64,000 bases of DNA from Silurus meridionalis (lineage: Eukaryota; Chordata; Actinopteri; Siluriformes; Siluridae): positions 21,015,500 to 21,079,499 of the forward strand of contig NC_060890.1 of assembly GCF_014805685.1 (NCBI RefSeq), written 5' to 3'. The translations under genes were made by a program, and so were the position numbers. Below are positions 63,372 to 64,000 of the stretch, piece by piece (within the stretch, counting starts at the first letter, position 1; the number at the start of each line of letters is the position of its first letter). The notes below the pieces were generated by a model. That model searched no databases and was not told the DNA's origin. It worked only from the letters and a program-made list of their open reading frames with translations.

Positions 63372-64000
63372 CTAAGATAAAGAGAATGAGAATGAGAGAG
63401 AGGAAGCGGATTGTCTATTAGACCATCTATTAGACCATATTTGACATAGACAAGGCGAGAAAGAAAGAGACAGGGAGACATCAAAATAGTCTCACTATTG
63501 TGAAAAATATATGTATGTATACCTAAATACTTGTGTAATTAGGGGGGGGAAAAAAAAATACAAAAAATGCATTTAGAAACAGTTGAGTTCCCCCTCCCCT
63601 TTCTCACAGTGGTTTGACCCACTGCCTGCTTTCCCAGTTCATCTCACCTACTCTACACACACACACACACACGAATCAGGTGTGTGTCTGCGGCTCAATT
63701 AATGTCCAACTCCATTAACTAGGGTATTTTATTCACTTTAAATAAAGGCGATTCTCTTTAATGTAGTTACTCATAAATTAGTTGCGGCAAAAATGCTGAT
63801 TACCGATGTAATTTTTCATGAATCTGCTATATTAGTGATTAAAATATAACTTATCTAGTTGACATTAGGTTGTTTACAATAGCAAACTGACGAGGCACGT
63901 GTGCGCTCAATTAAAAATGCCGTCCGCATAACGCCAAGAGTAAATCTCAAAATAAAAGTCTCTCACAGCAAACAGCAAAATTAACATCAAATACTCAAAT
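63372..64000. other. Probable intron of the SYDE-like gene
   Basis: Non-coding, with (GA)-rich and (AC)n (63656-63672) tracts. No other feature was seen up to the window edge. Confidence 0.45.

Overview
This looks like teleost fish nuclear DNA, probably an otophysan and possibly a catfish. That is an inference from the repeat types: an L2-like LINE tail with the 'GCTGCTTTGAGACAATG' 3' end, Nimb and Tx1/L1 LINEs, Tc1, hAT and ACTGTAAAAA-type DNA elements, tRNA-derived SINEs and a tRNA-Pro-primed endogenous retrovirus, together with long dinucleotide arrays. Nothing prokaryotic is present. Host coding content is small: one intact intronless odorant-receptor-like GPCR (20608-21699, +) and scattered minus-strand exons of a SYDE-like C2/RhoGAP gene (57.3-63.4 kb) that carry a nonsense codon and frameshifts. 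Almost everything else is transposon sequence, much of it nested.

Layout. 1-6.4 kb: Tx1/L1 LINE ORF2 C-terminal fragments in duplicated blocks, split by a 1.23-kb pure (AT)n array, a 2.46-kb insertion with an 82-bp minisatellite, and a LINE 3' tail. 6.4-14.1 kb: an almost complete Nimb-like LINE (minus; intact ORF1 with three zinc knuckles, broken ORF2) whose 3' third is tandemly duplicated (about 2.48 kb). 15-20.6 kb: a decayed Tx1/L1 LINE whose 5' end abuts the GPCR promoter; a microhomology-bounded tandem duplication copied the LINE 5' end, the promoter and the first 12 GPCR codons. 20.6-21.7 kb: the GPCR. 22-30 kb: intergenic DNA with a SINE, LINE tails, a Tigger-like MITE and two hAT elements with target-site duplications. 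30.5-38 kb: a Tc1 transposase gene interrupted by a 6.15-kb env-depleted retrovirus. 38-42.9 kb: LINE tails, a hAT MITE and microsatellites.

42.9-55.1 kb is the most structured part: an L2-like LINE (minus) is interrupted by an 8-kb ACTGTAAAAA-TIR element and by a 0.87-kb hAT element. The 8-kb element carries its own multi-exon zinc-finger gene, and an intron of that gene holds a 4.04-kb gag-only LTR retrotransposon. The retrotransposon shows the sequence signature of Tf1/sushi-type self-priming: 13 nt at the predicted transcript start are the exact complement of 13 nt just after the 5' LTR. Most of its interior is made of 30/60-bp repeats in place of pol. This is the strongest candidate for an unusual system here.

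57-64 kb: SYDE-like exons separated by a Tc1-type MITE, an RTE-like reverse transcriptase fragment, tRNA-Glu SINEs and a second, diverged piece of the same LTR-element family. No rRNA, functional tRNA or CRISPR feature was seen.
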